A stretch of 64,000 bases of DNA from contig JADJSG010000011.1 of assembly GCA_016711825.1 (NCBI GenBank), positions 124,001 through 188,000 of the forward strand. Reading direction: 5' to 3'. This stretch comes from Bacteroidota bacterium. Its GTDB lineage: Bacteria > Bacteroidota > Bacteroidia > Chitinophagales > Chitinophagaceae. Positions 55,079 through 64,000 of this stretch are shown here, piece by piece. The notes beneath the pieces are model-generated. The model saw only the letters and a program-made list of their open reading frames with translations, searched no databases and was not told the origin of the DNA. A program made the translations under genes and the position numbers. Within the stretch, counting starts at the first letter, position 1. Each line of letters opens with the position of its first letter.

Positions 55079-57181
55079 CTATTGAAGTTCACTATTTACA
55101 AAAACCAAAAATTCTTCTTCACTAAGAATATGAACACTTCCTAATTTTTTAGCCTTGTCAAGTTTACTCCCTGCATCTTCACCCACTACCAGATAATTGA
55201 GTTTGCTACTAACACCGCTAAGTAGTTTACCTCCCTTTGATTCTACCAGAGCTTCTGCATCACTACGCTTCATGTTCATAGTGCCTGTAAACAAAAAGGT
55301 TTTACCTTGGAGTGCACCTAAATTGGTTTCACTTTTTTGTGTATTCTCAAGATTTACACCAGCCAGTGCTAATTGACTGATTAATAATCTGGTATCGGGA
55401 TGACTAAAAAATTCAACAATAGAAGCAGCAACTTTTTCGCCTACATCGTCAATGTTTTTAAGATCCTCTAATGTTTTATCATATAAATCATGGATATGTG
55501 AAATGCTTCTTGCGAGTGCTTTAGCTGTGTTTTCGCCCACATAACGAATCCCCAATCCAAACAATAATCTATGCAAAGGCTGGGTCTTCGATTTTTCGAT
55601 AGCTGCTTGCAAATTACTCATCGATTTTTCACCAAAGCCCTCCATGCCTATCATTTTATCGAAGGGCAAATGATAAATATCCGCAATACCCTGTATGAAT
55701 TTTTGTTCAAAAAATCGTCTCACCAAGGCATCTCCAAGTCCACGAATATCCATCGCATCTTTGGATGCAAAATGAATGATTCGCTCTATCACTTGCGCTT
55801 CGCAATTGATATGTGTACAACGCCAAACCGCCTCTGTTGCAGGCTTATAAAGCGCTTCATGACAAACAGGACAATGCGTTGGAAACACAATATCGCTTTC
55901 CATTCCAGTTCTCAATTCAGGGAATGATTTTACAATATACGGAATCACATCTCCTGCTCTTTCTACTAATATTGCATCTCCGATTTTTAGTTGTTTTTCC
56001 CGAATCACTTCTTCATTAAACAATGAAATAGAAGAAATAGTGACACCCCCAATATATACGGGTTCAATTTTAGCTACTGGTGTAATACTACCTGTTCGCC
56101 CCACTTGGTATTCAATTTGCAACAATCGACTGGTGCCTTGTCGGGCTTTAAATTTAAATGCAATAGCCCAACGGGGATGATGACTTGTTTGACCCATTAT
56201 TTCTTGCAATGCGATATTGTTAACTTTTACCACCATGCCATCTATTTCATAAGGCATATGGTCTCTGTTGGCTTCAAATTCATGACAAGTGGCAATAACC
56301 TCTTGTATATTTGCATGTACACGCATATTGGAGACAGGTGTTTTAAAACCCAAAGAATCCAGGGCTTTCAATCCACCGTAATGGGTTTGAAAAGCAGCTG
56401 GAAATGGTTGTCCTTCTTGAATACCCATATTACTGATATGATACAAAAAGGCATCTAAACCTCTTTTTGCTACTTCATGAGCATCTTTGATACGAAGTGA
56501 TCCTGATGCAGCATTGCGCGGATTGGCTAAAGGGGCTAAACCTTCAGCAACCATTTTCTCATTATAAAGTTGAAATGCTTTTTTTGTCAACATCACTTCT
56601 CCCCTGATTTCAATTTGTTCGATATGAAATTGGGAAAGCATTGATTTTAATGGAATGGAACGAATTTGTTTGGTGTTTAATGTAATATCATCTCCTTGCA
56701 CACCATCTCCCCGTGTAGCACCCCTTGCGAGTATATTGTTTTCGTAAATGAGTGAAATGCCTGCCCCATCATACTTTGGCTCAACACAATATTCAATATT
56801 GGATTGCTGACTAAGCTCTTTACATTTTCGATCCCATTCAATGAGGTCATCTGCATTGTAACTATTTTCAAGACTCAACATAGGTACAAGATGAGAAACG
56901 GTTGCAAACTCTTTGGTAAGACCTTTGGCAATGCGTTGTGTGGGAGAGTCTGCTGTAATCAACTGCGGATGATCTCGTTCAAGTTGTTTTAATAAACTAA
57001 ACAAACGATCATATTCCTGATCCGCAATAAGGGGATTGTCATTGACATAGTAAGTCCAGTCGGCGAAGTTGATAATATCTTTAAGTTTAGTGGCTAATAC
57101 CGGGGACGAAAAACGATCAGGGCTTTGCAAAATCTCTTTAGTCTCCTCAAGAAATGTTTGTTGTTGGGGTATTGAATACAT
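55079..57181 (-). CDS. ligA: NAD-dependent DNA ligase
   Basis: 700 residues, all LigA domains in order. The Ia/adenylation domain has the AMP-accepting Lys136 in 'VEPKYDGAGIS'. An OB fold follows. A Cys4 zinc finger ('CPVCHEALY', then 'CTHINCEAQ') is at about 426-455. Helix-hairpin-helix repeats come next ('GLGIRYVGENTAKAL'), then a C-terminal BRCT domain ('GKTFLFTGTMNMKRSDAEAL'). It seals nicks in replication and repair. Upstream is a 422-bp stretch without a convincing gene. Confidence 0.98.
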   Translation of the reverse strand: MYSIPQQQTFLEETKEILQSPDRFSSPVLATKLKDIINFADWTYYVNDNPLIADQEYDRLFSLLKQLERDHPQLITADSPTQRIAKGLTKEFATVSHLVPMLSLENSYNADDLIEWDRKCKELSQQSNIEYCVEPKYDGAGISLIYENNILARGATRGDGVQGDDITLNTKQIRSIPLKSMLSQFHIEQIEIRGEVMLTKKAFQLYNEKMVAEGLAPLANPRNAASGSLRIKDAHEVAKRGLDAFLYHISNMGIQEGQPFPAAFQTHYGGLKALDSLGFKTPVSNMRVHANIQEVIATCHEFEANRDHMPYEIDGMVVKVNNIALQEIMGQTSHHPRWAIAFKFKARQGTSRLLQIEYQVGRTGSITPVAKIEPVYIGGVTISSISLFNEEVIREKQLKIGDAILVERAGDVIPYIVKSFPELRTGMESDIVFPTHCPVCHEALYKPATEAVWRCTHINCEAQVIERIIHFASKDAMDIRGLGDALVRRFFEQKFIQGIADIYHLPFDKMIGMEGFGEKSMSNLQAAIEKSKTQPLHRLLFGLGIRYVGENTAKALARSISHIHDLYDKTLEDLKNIDDVGEKVAASIVEFFSHPDTRLLISQLALAGVNLENTQKSETNLGALQGKTFLFTGTMNMKRSDAEALVESKGGKLLSGVSSKLNYLVVGEDAGSKLDKAKKLGSVHILSEEEFLVFVNSELQ

Positions 57182-57603
57182 AGCTGCAAATTATAGTATT
57201 TTACGAAACAAATTTATAATAATGTATTAAATACCTATAAATTTTAATGTTGTTTGGCAGTGTATATGAAGACCTCGGTAACTAAAATTCGGAGTCTGAT
57301 AAATACGATTCAATATTACCATGGTATCGAGTATAAATATTCATTTCAACAACATCATAAAGATAGCGCAATTGTTCATTGCTTCATTGAAATGTGTTCA
57401 GGCATCTTACCCATACTATCTAATAAATATGTACGGTATTTCTTCTTCATCATGAAAGAATAATGAACCCAGTATTTTGTAAGATAAAATGATAGAAAAA
57501 AACATCGTTCTATGAAACAAGCTGGTAAATATGAATTGTAGATTTAAAAAACATCCTGTGTTTAAAATCAATAATTGGCGGCTATACTCAATTCAGCAAA
57601 ATT
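57182..57603. other. 422-bp stretch between ligA and the HEXXH gene with no convincing gene
   Basis: A TTG-initiated 69-codon frame (57254-57463) is present, but its residue pattern is not protein-like and nothing is recognised. No tRNA, terminator or repeat is evident. Confidence 0.45.
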
Positions 57604-58359
57604 TTAATTTCGATGATACCAGTTCAACATTTCCGTTTGTAATGCATTTTCATTTGTTTTATCATTCAGCAACTCATTGTATGACATTTTTTTGATATCT
57701 AAACAGTATTGTACTAAAATCCAATAATTATAATACTCACGTGATGAAATTGTACTGTCTTCAAACATGATATCCCATTGTTTCTGGTTTGATTCTAAGA
57801 GTCGCTTCATATTATTTTTCAGATCCTTTTGATATACATTTTGTCTTGCAATATATTCGGCATATCCTTCCCACTTCCAATTTGGTATATCTGCAAGGGG
57901 TTTAGATTTAAAAATTCCGTACTTATCAAACTGTAAACAATGTATCATTTCGTGGGTTAATAATTGTGTCAAATTCCATTTGTAGTCATTCAGCATCAGA
58001 TAGTTTTCATGGCAGTTCATTGTTCCCTGCAAAACCACTTTATCATAAAACCCCCAGGCAAATGCCTGACCCCGAATCGCCTTTATAAGATTTGTATAAC
58101 CTGAACCCTCATTTAAGCAAATATCAAGTTGAAGATTATGATGATAAATCTCACTAGTATTTAATAATACTTCAGCTTGGTCAAGAATAGCATTTAGTTT
58201 AGGGTCGTATGATTTGTTGTGATAAATGGAGAAGTTATGATGTTTCGTTTTATTTGCATAGGTCAAAAATGGATTGATAATAATGACCAGTAAAAGTCCA
58301 GCAATAAAAAGACCTGTAACCATTATACGAAACAACCATATTTTAATTTTTCGTTTCAT
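57604..58359 (-). CDS. Membrane-anchored putative metallopeptidase with HEXXH motif
   Basis: 251 residues. One N-terminal transmembrane helix (about 9-31) after a basic start, so an exported globular domain is anchored in the inner membrane. A gluzincin-like zinc site is visible: H136-E137-M-I-H140 ('LLTHEMIHCLQF') with E164 24 residues after the second His ('NWKWEGYAEYI'). No family name is recognised. Zinc binding and peptidase activity are inference. It has its own position between ligA and a secreted protein, with gaps of 422 and 192 bp. Confidence 0.68.
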   Translation of the reverse strand: MKRKIKIWLFRIMVTGLFIAGLLLVIIINPFLTYANKTKHHNFSIYHNKSYDPKLNAILDQAEVLLNTSEIYHHNLQLDICLNEGSGYTNLIKAIRGQAFAWGFYDKVVLQGTMNCHENYLMLNDYKWNLTQLLTHEMIHCLQFDKYGIFKSKPLADIPNWKWEGYAEYIARQNVYQKDLKNNMKRLLESNQKQWDIMFEDSTISSREYYNYWILVQYCLDIKKMSYNELLNDKTNENALQTEMLNWYHRN

Positions 58360-58551
58360 CCAATTGATTTTTTAAAATATTTCAAACTGCATTATTGCAA
58401 TTTAAAAATTACTATTCAAATCGAAATTAAGCATTCTGATTCATTTTGGGCATATCGAACATACCCTTTTTTCATGAATCTTTAACCCAGAATTTGCTGT
58501 CAAAAATTTATTACAAGCCAATACGAATGCAAAAACATGCATTTGATTCAT

Positions 58552-60159
58552 TTAATATAGGATTAATTTAGCTGATTGAGAAACCGATTTACTTTTCATA
58601 TTTAAAAAATAAATCCCTTTGGCTGAAGGCTGTAGTTGCAAACGTATTGTGTTAGGATTTATTTGTTCATAATGGGCATTTACAACCTGACCATAAGCAT
58701 TTACAACACTGCATTGCACCTGACTCATGTCATTCGCAAATTGAATGGTAAATCGACCGTCGCTGGAAGGATTGGGTGATAGACTATATTCCATTTTTTT
58801 AACATCTGCCAATCCTAAAGGGTTGTTGATAGGCATGCCACAATCTGTCATTTTCAATAATGTCATTTTAGTATAAGCGCCATCATGAATTCGAAAAAAA
58901 GTGTTATTGCCTATTTTATTAAAATGTGAAGGATAGGATTTAGTAACTGGAAACAATTTAAAAAGCACTAAGCCTGTATCTGAACCATAATAAAATTCAT
59001 CGTTGATAGCAGCACTTGGATATTCATTGCATAATGCTGCCTTATTACCCAAAGTATGATAGGTAGCATAATTTTCAAACTTTAAGTCGTTACCATAACC
59101 ACTTGCTTGCGTGCCATACACTTTAGTACCCAGTATGGTACCATCTGAAATATAGCGTTGTAGTGGATTAATCGTATTGAAATAAAAATGATTGGATGCA
59201 ACCTGGGTTTGCTCTAAATCATAAGTTCTAATCGAATAATTGTTTTGTGAAACATTCACTTTAGTATTGTTCGAGATATCGTATACAATCAGATCTTGGT
59301 AAAAAGGAGTCGTTTCATGTTTGAAGGGAATAATCAATTTAGTACCTAAACCCACTAAGCCATGATCAAGAGAAGCAGCATTCATCATGATAGTATCTAT
59401 CACTGACACTACTCCCATCGTATTGCATTTTTTGATCCAGGTAGTATCCATACCCATGGCTCTTTTGCAAACCGTATAATACATATCGCCATTAAGCATC
59501 CCCATCAATGCAATTTGATTACTTGAGCCAGTAGTTTGCTCTACCAATGTTTTACTCATGCCATTGGTACGAAATAATTGTTGGTCATATACAGCTGGGA
59601 AATGTGATTTAATATAAAAAAGTTCATGATCTGTCGCTTTGGTTCGAACCGAAATATCAGAGTCAATCAAAAGCGCAGGGCTATTGAGATTGGTTGCATA
59701 TAACTTGGCCCCTACCCCAGCACTATCACTAAACAATAAATAAGCCATGGTATCAACAGCCGCTATCGTTCCAAAAGGAGTGATATGACTTAGTAAAGTA
59801 TCAGCTCCCAGGGGGCCAGCCGCTATAACATAATCGCCTGGTCCGGCAGGATTATGAAGTGATAAAACGGTTTTGCCATTGAGAAAAATAAAATTGCCAC
59901 TATAGGTTGTATACTCCCAGGGAGATGTAAGTACCGGGATGGTAAACAAAGGAGTAAGTGCTCCTGTATTTTGGTCGATCTCTGCTAAGGGACCGCCAGT
60001 ATGCGAAGGATAAGTATAAAGTTTTTGTTTATACGATTCGATGATGGCAAACCCACCACCTGGCAATGAATCTACCAAATTGACCAAGGTACTCGTTTGT
60101 GCAAAAATCATTTTACCGAGTAGAAAAAAACTTAATAGTAATATATATTTTTTCATCAT
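58552..60159 (-). CDS. Secreted beta-rich protein with T9SS type A sorting domain
   Basis: 535 residues. Signal peptide about 1-20 (ending 'MIFAQTS'). The body is beta-rich with short glycine-containing turns, suggesting a propeller fold, e.g. 'LFTIPVLTSPWEYTTYSG'. No catalytic motif is seen. The sorting domain begins 'MEYSLSPNPSSDGRFTIQF', with 'VVNAYGQVV' and ends 'SQSAKLILY'. The name of the family is not recognised. A cell-surface or secreted role is expected. It is preceded by the large DUF1566-type secreted protein on the same strand. Confidence 0.78.
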   Translation of the reverse strand: MMKKYILLLSFFLLGKMIFAQTSTLVNLVDSLPGGGFAIIESYKQKLYTYPSHTGGPLAEIDQNTGALTPLFTIPVLTSPWEYTTYSGNFIFLNGKTVLSLHNPAGPGDYVIAAGPLGADTLLSHITPFGTIAAVDTMAYLLFSDSAGVGAKLYATNLNSPALLIDSDISVRTKATDHELFYIKSHFPAVYDQQLFRTNGMSKTLVEQTTGSSNQIALMGMLNGDMYYTVCKRAMGMDTTWIKKCNTMGVVSVIDTIMMNAASLDHGLVGLGTKLIIPFKHETTPFYQDLIVYDISNNTKVNVSQNNYSIRTYDLEQTQVASNHFYFNTINPLQRYISDGTILGTKVYGTQASGYGNDLKFENYATYHTLGNKAALCNEYPSAAINDEFYYGSDTGLVLFKLFPVTKSYPSHFNKIGNNTFFRIHDGAYTKMTLLKMTDCGMPINNPLGLADVKKMEYSLSPNPSSDGRFTIQFANDMSQVQCSVVNAYGQVVNAHYEQINPNTIRLQLQPSAKGIYFLNMKSKSVSQSAKLILY

Positions 60160-60276
60160 TATTTTTTTTACAAATAACGTATGAAAGGAAGAAAAAATAC
60201 TACCCTCCAGATGGTATATTTTTACATCAAATGCTCAATAGGAGCTAATGATAAATGTAAAAATAGAATGGCGCTG

Positions 60277-62913
60277 TTAAAATGATCTTATGGCTCTAAT
60301 ATAATCAACAAATGCTTTGCTTCCATTGCCTTGATTTCCATTTGTAAAATTCACCGCCCAAGCGTTGGTAGGACTGCTTTCTGTGGAACTCCAATAAAAG
60401 TCATTTACAAAACCACCAACAACTGTTTTTTGGGCATACAAAAGATTTAGCTCATACTTTGATGGCAAGTACCAATCGCCGTAATTGTCGCCTTGAAAAT
60501 TTGCTGCAGATTGAGCACCATACCCCCCTACACCTTGGTTAATGATAATACGTTCAGTATTAAATTTACCTGCACCGATACCATCTCGCACTGCATTGGT
60601 CGTAGTATTGATGCCATTATTCCAGGTAAGATAGTCTTGATCAGCCGGAGCTGCGATTAGTCCATGTTGTCCATTGTCATATACATAAAACACGATACCA
60701 CCACCATAACTTTCACCGATATAATGTGCGGGAGATGTATTATTTTCCCATGTAGCAGTGCCATTGGCATCAGAAGTTAATATTTTGCCTGCACCAGGCA
60801 CGCCACCTCTGATACGCACTTGACCTTCTATATCAAGTTGAGTGGTAGGTAATGATGTACCGATTCCTACATACCCATTGCTATTGATACGCATCTTTTC
60901 TGAAAAACCTCCTGCATCTGTGGCAAAACGCAAAGGATTTCCATCCTTCCACCATATGGATGCGTTTGGATCAATGGAAGAGCCCCCAAATAATCGTAAA
61001 AAATGACTTTGATCAACATTACTTAATTGCAAATCTGATGCATCATCAACGGACAACCCTTTGATGTCAATGCTATAATCAGGTGATATATGACCTATGC
61101 CAATTTTACCACCGTCGCGTTGCAAAATCATGGGGTTGCCACCTTGCGATTGTATACTCGCATACGATTCGGAAGAATCTTGTGTTAATTTAATCCAACC
61201 CATGGTTAAAAAGTTTGTCGCATTTTCTCCTAATCGTATAATGGAAGAAGAATATTTATGCCCTATAAAAATACGAGAAGCAGTATCATTGAGTGACATC
61301 ACTGAATCACCGATAAACAAATGGTCAAAAATATCAATTTTAAATTGCTTTTTATTGGCTCTGAATGAATTTAAATGATTAATTCTAAAGGCTGATGCAG
61401 GTTCATCACTTTCTAAAACCCAACCTGTATTATCATCAAAATGTTTTAATTGTATACCTGAAACAAACTGGTTTCCACCAGCAGTGCGAATCGATAAATA
61501 CTGATTTTGAGTGGTGTTATAATCACCTATACTTACTTGTTGATCTGGAAGAGAAGTAGCGATCCCAATTTTACCATTCTGCTTAATCGTCATACGATCA
61601 AAGCCTCCTGTAAAAAGGGGAAGATCTAATGAATCGGTACCAATACCGCCAGTAGAATTACCTGATGGATTGGGTGCTGACAAATACAAGGAGATATGAT
61701 CATTTGAATCGTGTATACGTACCTGTGCGTGTGGGATACCCGCAATATGCAATAGGTCACTAGGGTTTGCTGTTCCGATACCCACATTACCAGCGCCTGT
61801 AATCGTTACCCGATCGGCATTGTTGGTACCTAAAAACAATTTAGCGTTTTCTTCATTGATCAAACGCACATTCGTGCCATTTGTTCTGATTTCAAACCCA
61901 TCATTTGCTGTATGCCCCGTTGTGGCATTGGTAAATTTTATGGTATCGTTGGTGGTGCTGGTATTGAAATGAATTTTTGCAGCAGGGACTGCATTGCCCC
62001 CAATGCCAACATATCCCGTTGATTTATGGGCATTAAATTTTAATTTTGTAACCCCATTGTCTATGATAGCTATCCCAACATTTCCACTTGTCGCAAACAT
62101 ACTTGCACCGTTATTGTTTCCAAATGCCAACATATTTGCAAATGGGTATTGCGACACTACACCTGCATAACCACCCGAAAATGTACTGCCATACTTTGTA
62201 AATGTTGCATAGTTGCCTGCCACATCATTATACATGGTAAATTTACCAAACCCGTTTGCATCGATATTTTGCATCCTCAGATGTTCAACATTTCCTGTAT
62301 TTGTATATAAATGCAGTTTGGCAAGCGCTGAAGGGGTGGCAGTGCCAATACCAACACTATTACCATTGTCAAACAGCAATGATTTACCTAAAGTGTTTAA
62401 TGCTGTGAACTTGGTAATATAATTGATATCTCCGGTATTATGTGCCGCATTTGAATTGACAGTGCCTGTTCTGGTTTTGTCATTTCCTGATTGGCTTGCT
62501 TCGCCTGCTTTTTCAGCATAAATCGCATAGGGCACTGAAAGCAATTGGCTTGTACCAGCGTCTGAATAATTTGTACCTCCATTGGGGTCTATGGCAACTT
62601 GTATATATTTATTTCCTGTTTCCCATTTTACCGATTTCATATTACCAAATAAGGGGGTACCATTGCCTATTTGCAAAGTATATAAACCAAATTCATTGGT
62701 TTTGATAGTTTGGGATTCTTCGTACTCAGCAGTACTTGCATCAGCAGTGGGCAATATTGCCAGTTTGATGGTCATGGTTTGATGTGGCAGCGGATTACCT
62801 GCAGCATCCCTTGCGATACCTTGATAATTAAATCGCTGTGGCACTTGAGCCAATAATATGGTACTGATAAATAATTGAATGAAGATACCTAAAAATAGAA
62901 TTTGTTTTTGCAT
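60277..62913 (-). CDS. Large secreted protein with VGIGT repeats and a DUF1566 (Lcl-like) C-terminal domain
   Basis: 878 residues. A signal peptide (about 1-22) is followed by a conserved Bacteroidota N-terminal module ('VPQRFNYQGIARDAAGNPLP'). Seven short 'GNVGIGTANPS'-like segments, each followed by a strand such as 'LLHIAG', recur irregularly along the middle and resemble tail-fibre-like beta repeats. The C-terminus has 'YIGESYGGGIVFYVYDNGQ', 'GDWYLPSKYELNLLY' and 'FYWSSTES', the DUF1566 signature. No type A or type B sorting domain is seen, so its export route beyond the signal peptide is unclear. Function unknown. Confidence 0.85.
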   Translation of the reverse strand: MQKQILFLGIFIQLFISTILLAQVPQRFNYQGIARDAAGNPLPHQTMTIKLAILPTADASTAEYEESQTIKTNEFGLYTLQIGNGTPLFGNMKSVKWETGNKYIQVAIDPNGGTNYSDAGTSQLLSVPYAIYAEKAGEASQSGNDKTRTGTVNSNAAHNTGDINYITKFTALNTLGKSLLFDNGNSVGIGTATPSALAKLHLYTNTGNVEHLRMQNIDANGFGKFTMYNDVAGNYATFTKYGSTFSGGYAGVVSQYPFANMLAFGNNNGASMFATSGNVGIAIIDNGVTKLKFNAHKSTGYVGIGGNAVPAAKIHFNTSTTNDTIKFTNATTGHTANDGFEIRTNGTNVRLINEENAKLFLGTNNADRVTITGAGNVGIGTANPSDLLHIAGIPHAQVRIHDSNDHISLYLSAPNPSGNSTGGIGTDSLDLPLFTGGFDRMTIKQNGKIGIATSLPDQQVSIGDYNTTQNQYLSIRTAGGNQFVSGIQLKHFDDNTGWVLESDEPASAFRINHLNSFRANKKQFKIDIFDHLFIGDSVMSLNDTASRIFIGHKYSSSIIRLGENATNFLTMGWIKLTQDSSESYASIQSQGGNPMILQRDGGKIGIGHISPDYSIDIKGLSVDDASDLQLSNVDQSHFLRLFGGSSIDPNASIWWKDGNPLRFATDAGGFSEKMRINSNGYVGIGTSLPTTQLDIEGQVRIRGGVPGAGKILTSDANGTATWENNTSPAHYIGESYGGGIVFYVYDNGQHGLIAAPADQDYLTWNNGINTTTNAVRDGIGAGKFNTERIIINQGVGGYGAQSAANFQGDNYGDWYLPSKYELNLLYAQKTVVGGFVNDFYWSSTESSPTNAWAVNFTNGNQGNGSKAFVDYIRAIRSF

Positions 62914-63154
62914 AAGGTTGGTTTTAGTTTTTATTCACAAAAATAATATTTTAAAATAAAAATCATGACCATTAACAAAATCAAATACATATTATTATAT
63001 TATATATTTAGTATTATTCATTATAATCAATTATAAATTTCGAATAAGAATTCGTTTAAAATAAAAATTGTTATTTAGGCTTGAAATTACGAGTATAATA
63101 CTTCGTAAATGCTTCGTAAAATAAAAGGCAAATAAAAAAAAAGTGGTCAATTAA

Positions 63155-64000
63155 TTAATGCAGTGTCGTTTGATTCAATTCATCAAGCCGAGGTCTCAAA
63201 CGGCCTTGTCTTGATTTGTTAAATATCATCTGACCTTTATCTATTCCTTTTCTAATCGCAGTTTGTTGTTCAATGGGTAAAGCTAATACCTCTTTGCAAG
63301 TAACACTGCAACAACCTTGCATTGCCTCGGCACAAGCATCACATTGTATAAACAACAAATGACAAGCTTCATTTTTGCAATTGGTATGGGTGTCGGCTGA
63401 TTGTCCACACTGATGACAAACCGCAATAATATCGTCGGTGATACGCTCACCAAGACGTTCATCAAATACAAAATTTTTACCTTTAAACTTTAAGGGAAGT
63501 GCTTGCTCCCTGGCTGTTTGGGTATAATGGATGATACCACCTTCTACATGATATACATTTTTAAAACCATTGTGAAGCATGTAAGCACTTGCTTTTTCAC
63601 ATCGAATGCCACCCGTGCAATACATGATAATCGGCTGGTCTTTTTTGTCCTGCAACATGTCGACTGCCATGGGAAGTTGTTCCCTAAATGTATCAGAAGG
63701 TATCTCTATTGCGTTTTCAAAATGCCCTACTTCGTATTCATAATGATTGCGCATATCTACAATCACCACATCTTGTTGACTGCTTAATTGGTTGAAATCT
63801 GCAGCATTGAGATACTTCCCCGTTTTTGATGCATCGAATGTTTCATCGGATAAACCATCAGCTACAATTTTATCACGCACTTTGATTTTTAGTACAAAAA
63901 ACGATTTTCCATCATCATCTACAGCAATGTTTTTGCGTAGATTTTTAAATTCGGGTTGTGCATCCATATAAGCCAAAAAGGATGGCATATGCTGTTCGGG
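63155..64000 (-). CDS. trhO: tRNA uridine(34) hydroxylase TrhO-like rhodanese protein, 5' end cut by the window
   Basis: The frame stays open from 63988 to 64000 and family members have a further ~70 N-terminal residues, so the true start lies outside the window. Visible: 'KIKVRDKIVADGLSD', the rhodanese domain 'VVIVDMRNHYEYEVGHF', and the active-site loop 'YCTGGIRCEKASAYM' with the catalytic first Cys. The Cys-rich C-terminus has a 'CHQCGQSAD' pair and further 'CKNEACHLLFIQCDACAEA' cysteines. TrhO makes 5-hydroxyuridine at the tRNA wobble position. Positions of the last ~20 residues vary in the family. Confidence 0.92.
   Translation of the reverse strand, partial: PEQHMPSFLAYMDAQPEFKNLRKNIAVDDDGKSFFVLKIKVRDKIVADGLSDETFDASKTGKYLNAADFNQLSSQQDVVIVDMRNHYEYEVGHFENAIEIPSDTFREQLPMAVDMLQDKKDQPIIMYCTGGIRCEKASAYMLHNGFKNVYHVEGGIIHYTQTAREQALPLKFKGKNFVFDERLGERITDDIIAVCHQCGQSADTHTNCKNEACHLLFIQCDACAEAMQGCCSVTCKEVLALPIEQQTAIRKGIDKGQMIFNKSRQGRLRPRLDELNQTTLH

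Noticed and set aside
57254..57463. TTG-initiated 69-codon frame upstream of the ligA start
   Set aside because: Residue composition is not protein-like, no promoter or homologous pattern is visible; treated as noncoding.

Overview
The window comes from a low-GC Bacteroidota chromosome, most likely a Chitinophagales- or Sphingobacteriales-like lineage (the sub-phylum call is inference). Four observations support this. There are many type IX secretion (T9SS) cargo proteins with type A or type B C-terminal sorting domains, and a PorP/SprF-family protein. Several promoters fit the Bacteroidota TTG-N19-21-TAnnTTTG pattern. Long forms of NusB and signal peptidase I are present. Shine-Dalgarno sequences are mostly absent.

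Layout. 1-6.6 kb: the end of a formylglycine-generating-enzyme-like gene, a Nudix gene divergent from pyrE, then a compact Bat-type locus (MoxR ATPase, DUF58, a small BatD/DUF4381-like membrane protein, BatA-like VWA protein) and a small unknown gene. 6.7-17.1 kb: one giant minus-strand gene for a 3462-residue adhesin-like protein with about 39 SprB-type repeats and a type B sorting domain. It contains an almost perfect 942-bp DNA tandem array. 17.4-21 kb: a secreted delta-60-repeat protein and a DUF187-type glycoside hydrolase. 21.2-23.6 kb: tuf, tRNA-Trp, secE and nusG, ending in a terminator instead of continuing into ribosomal protein genes. 23.7-30.2 kb: a T9SS-sorted alpha/beta hydrolase-like protein, a UvrD-type helicase fused to a Cys-rich RecB/AddB-type nuclease, and a PorP/SprF protein. 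30.3-35.2 kb: kynurenine-pathway genes (3-hydroxyanthranilate dioxygenase, kynureninase), a small transaldolase, SRP RNA, and CorA next to a DtxR-type regulator. 35.3-38.1 kb: two Omp28-like lipoproteins and an RpfF-like (DSF synthase family) crotonase. 38.4-42.2 kb: nusB, DUF1573, yajC, divIC/ftsB-like and a cation/proton antiporter. 42.3-54.5 kb: M16 and M1 peptidases, a T9SS-sorted serine hydrolase, lepB, rbfA, an MsbA-like ABC exporter and a bestrophin. 54.5-64 kb: a DUF1761 protein, ligA, a membrane-anchored HEXXH protein, two large secreted proteins and a trhO gene cut by the window end.

The strongest non-routine signals are these: (i) the recent-looking, GC-rich 942-bp amplification inside the SprB-repeat gene, beside a distinct four-cysteine repeat subfamily; (ii) a pair of 106-bp intergenic repeats with inverted ends, one of which appears to supply the -33 box of the yajC promoter; (iii) tandem, partly competing hairpins between tuf and tRNA-Trp; (iv) an RpfF-like protein with both catalytic glutamates at the family spacing. 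I saw no CRISPR array, complete insertion sequence, prophage or evident defence island.
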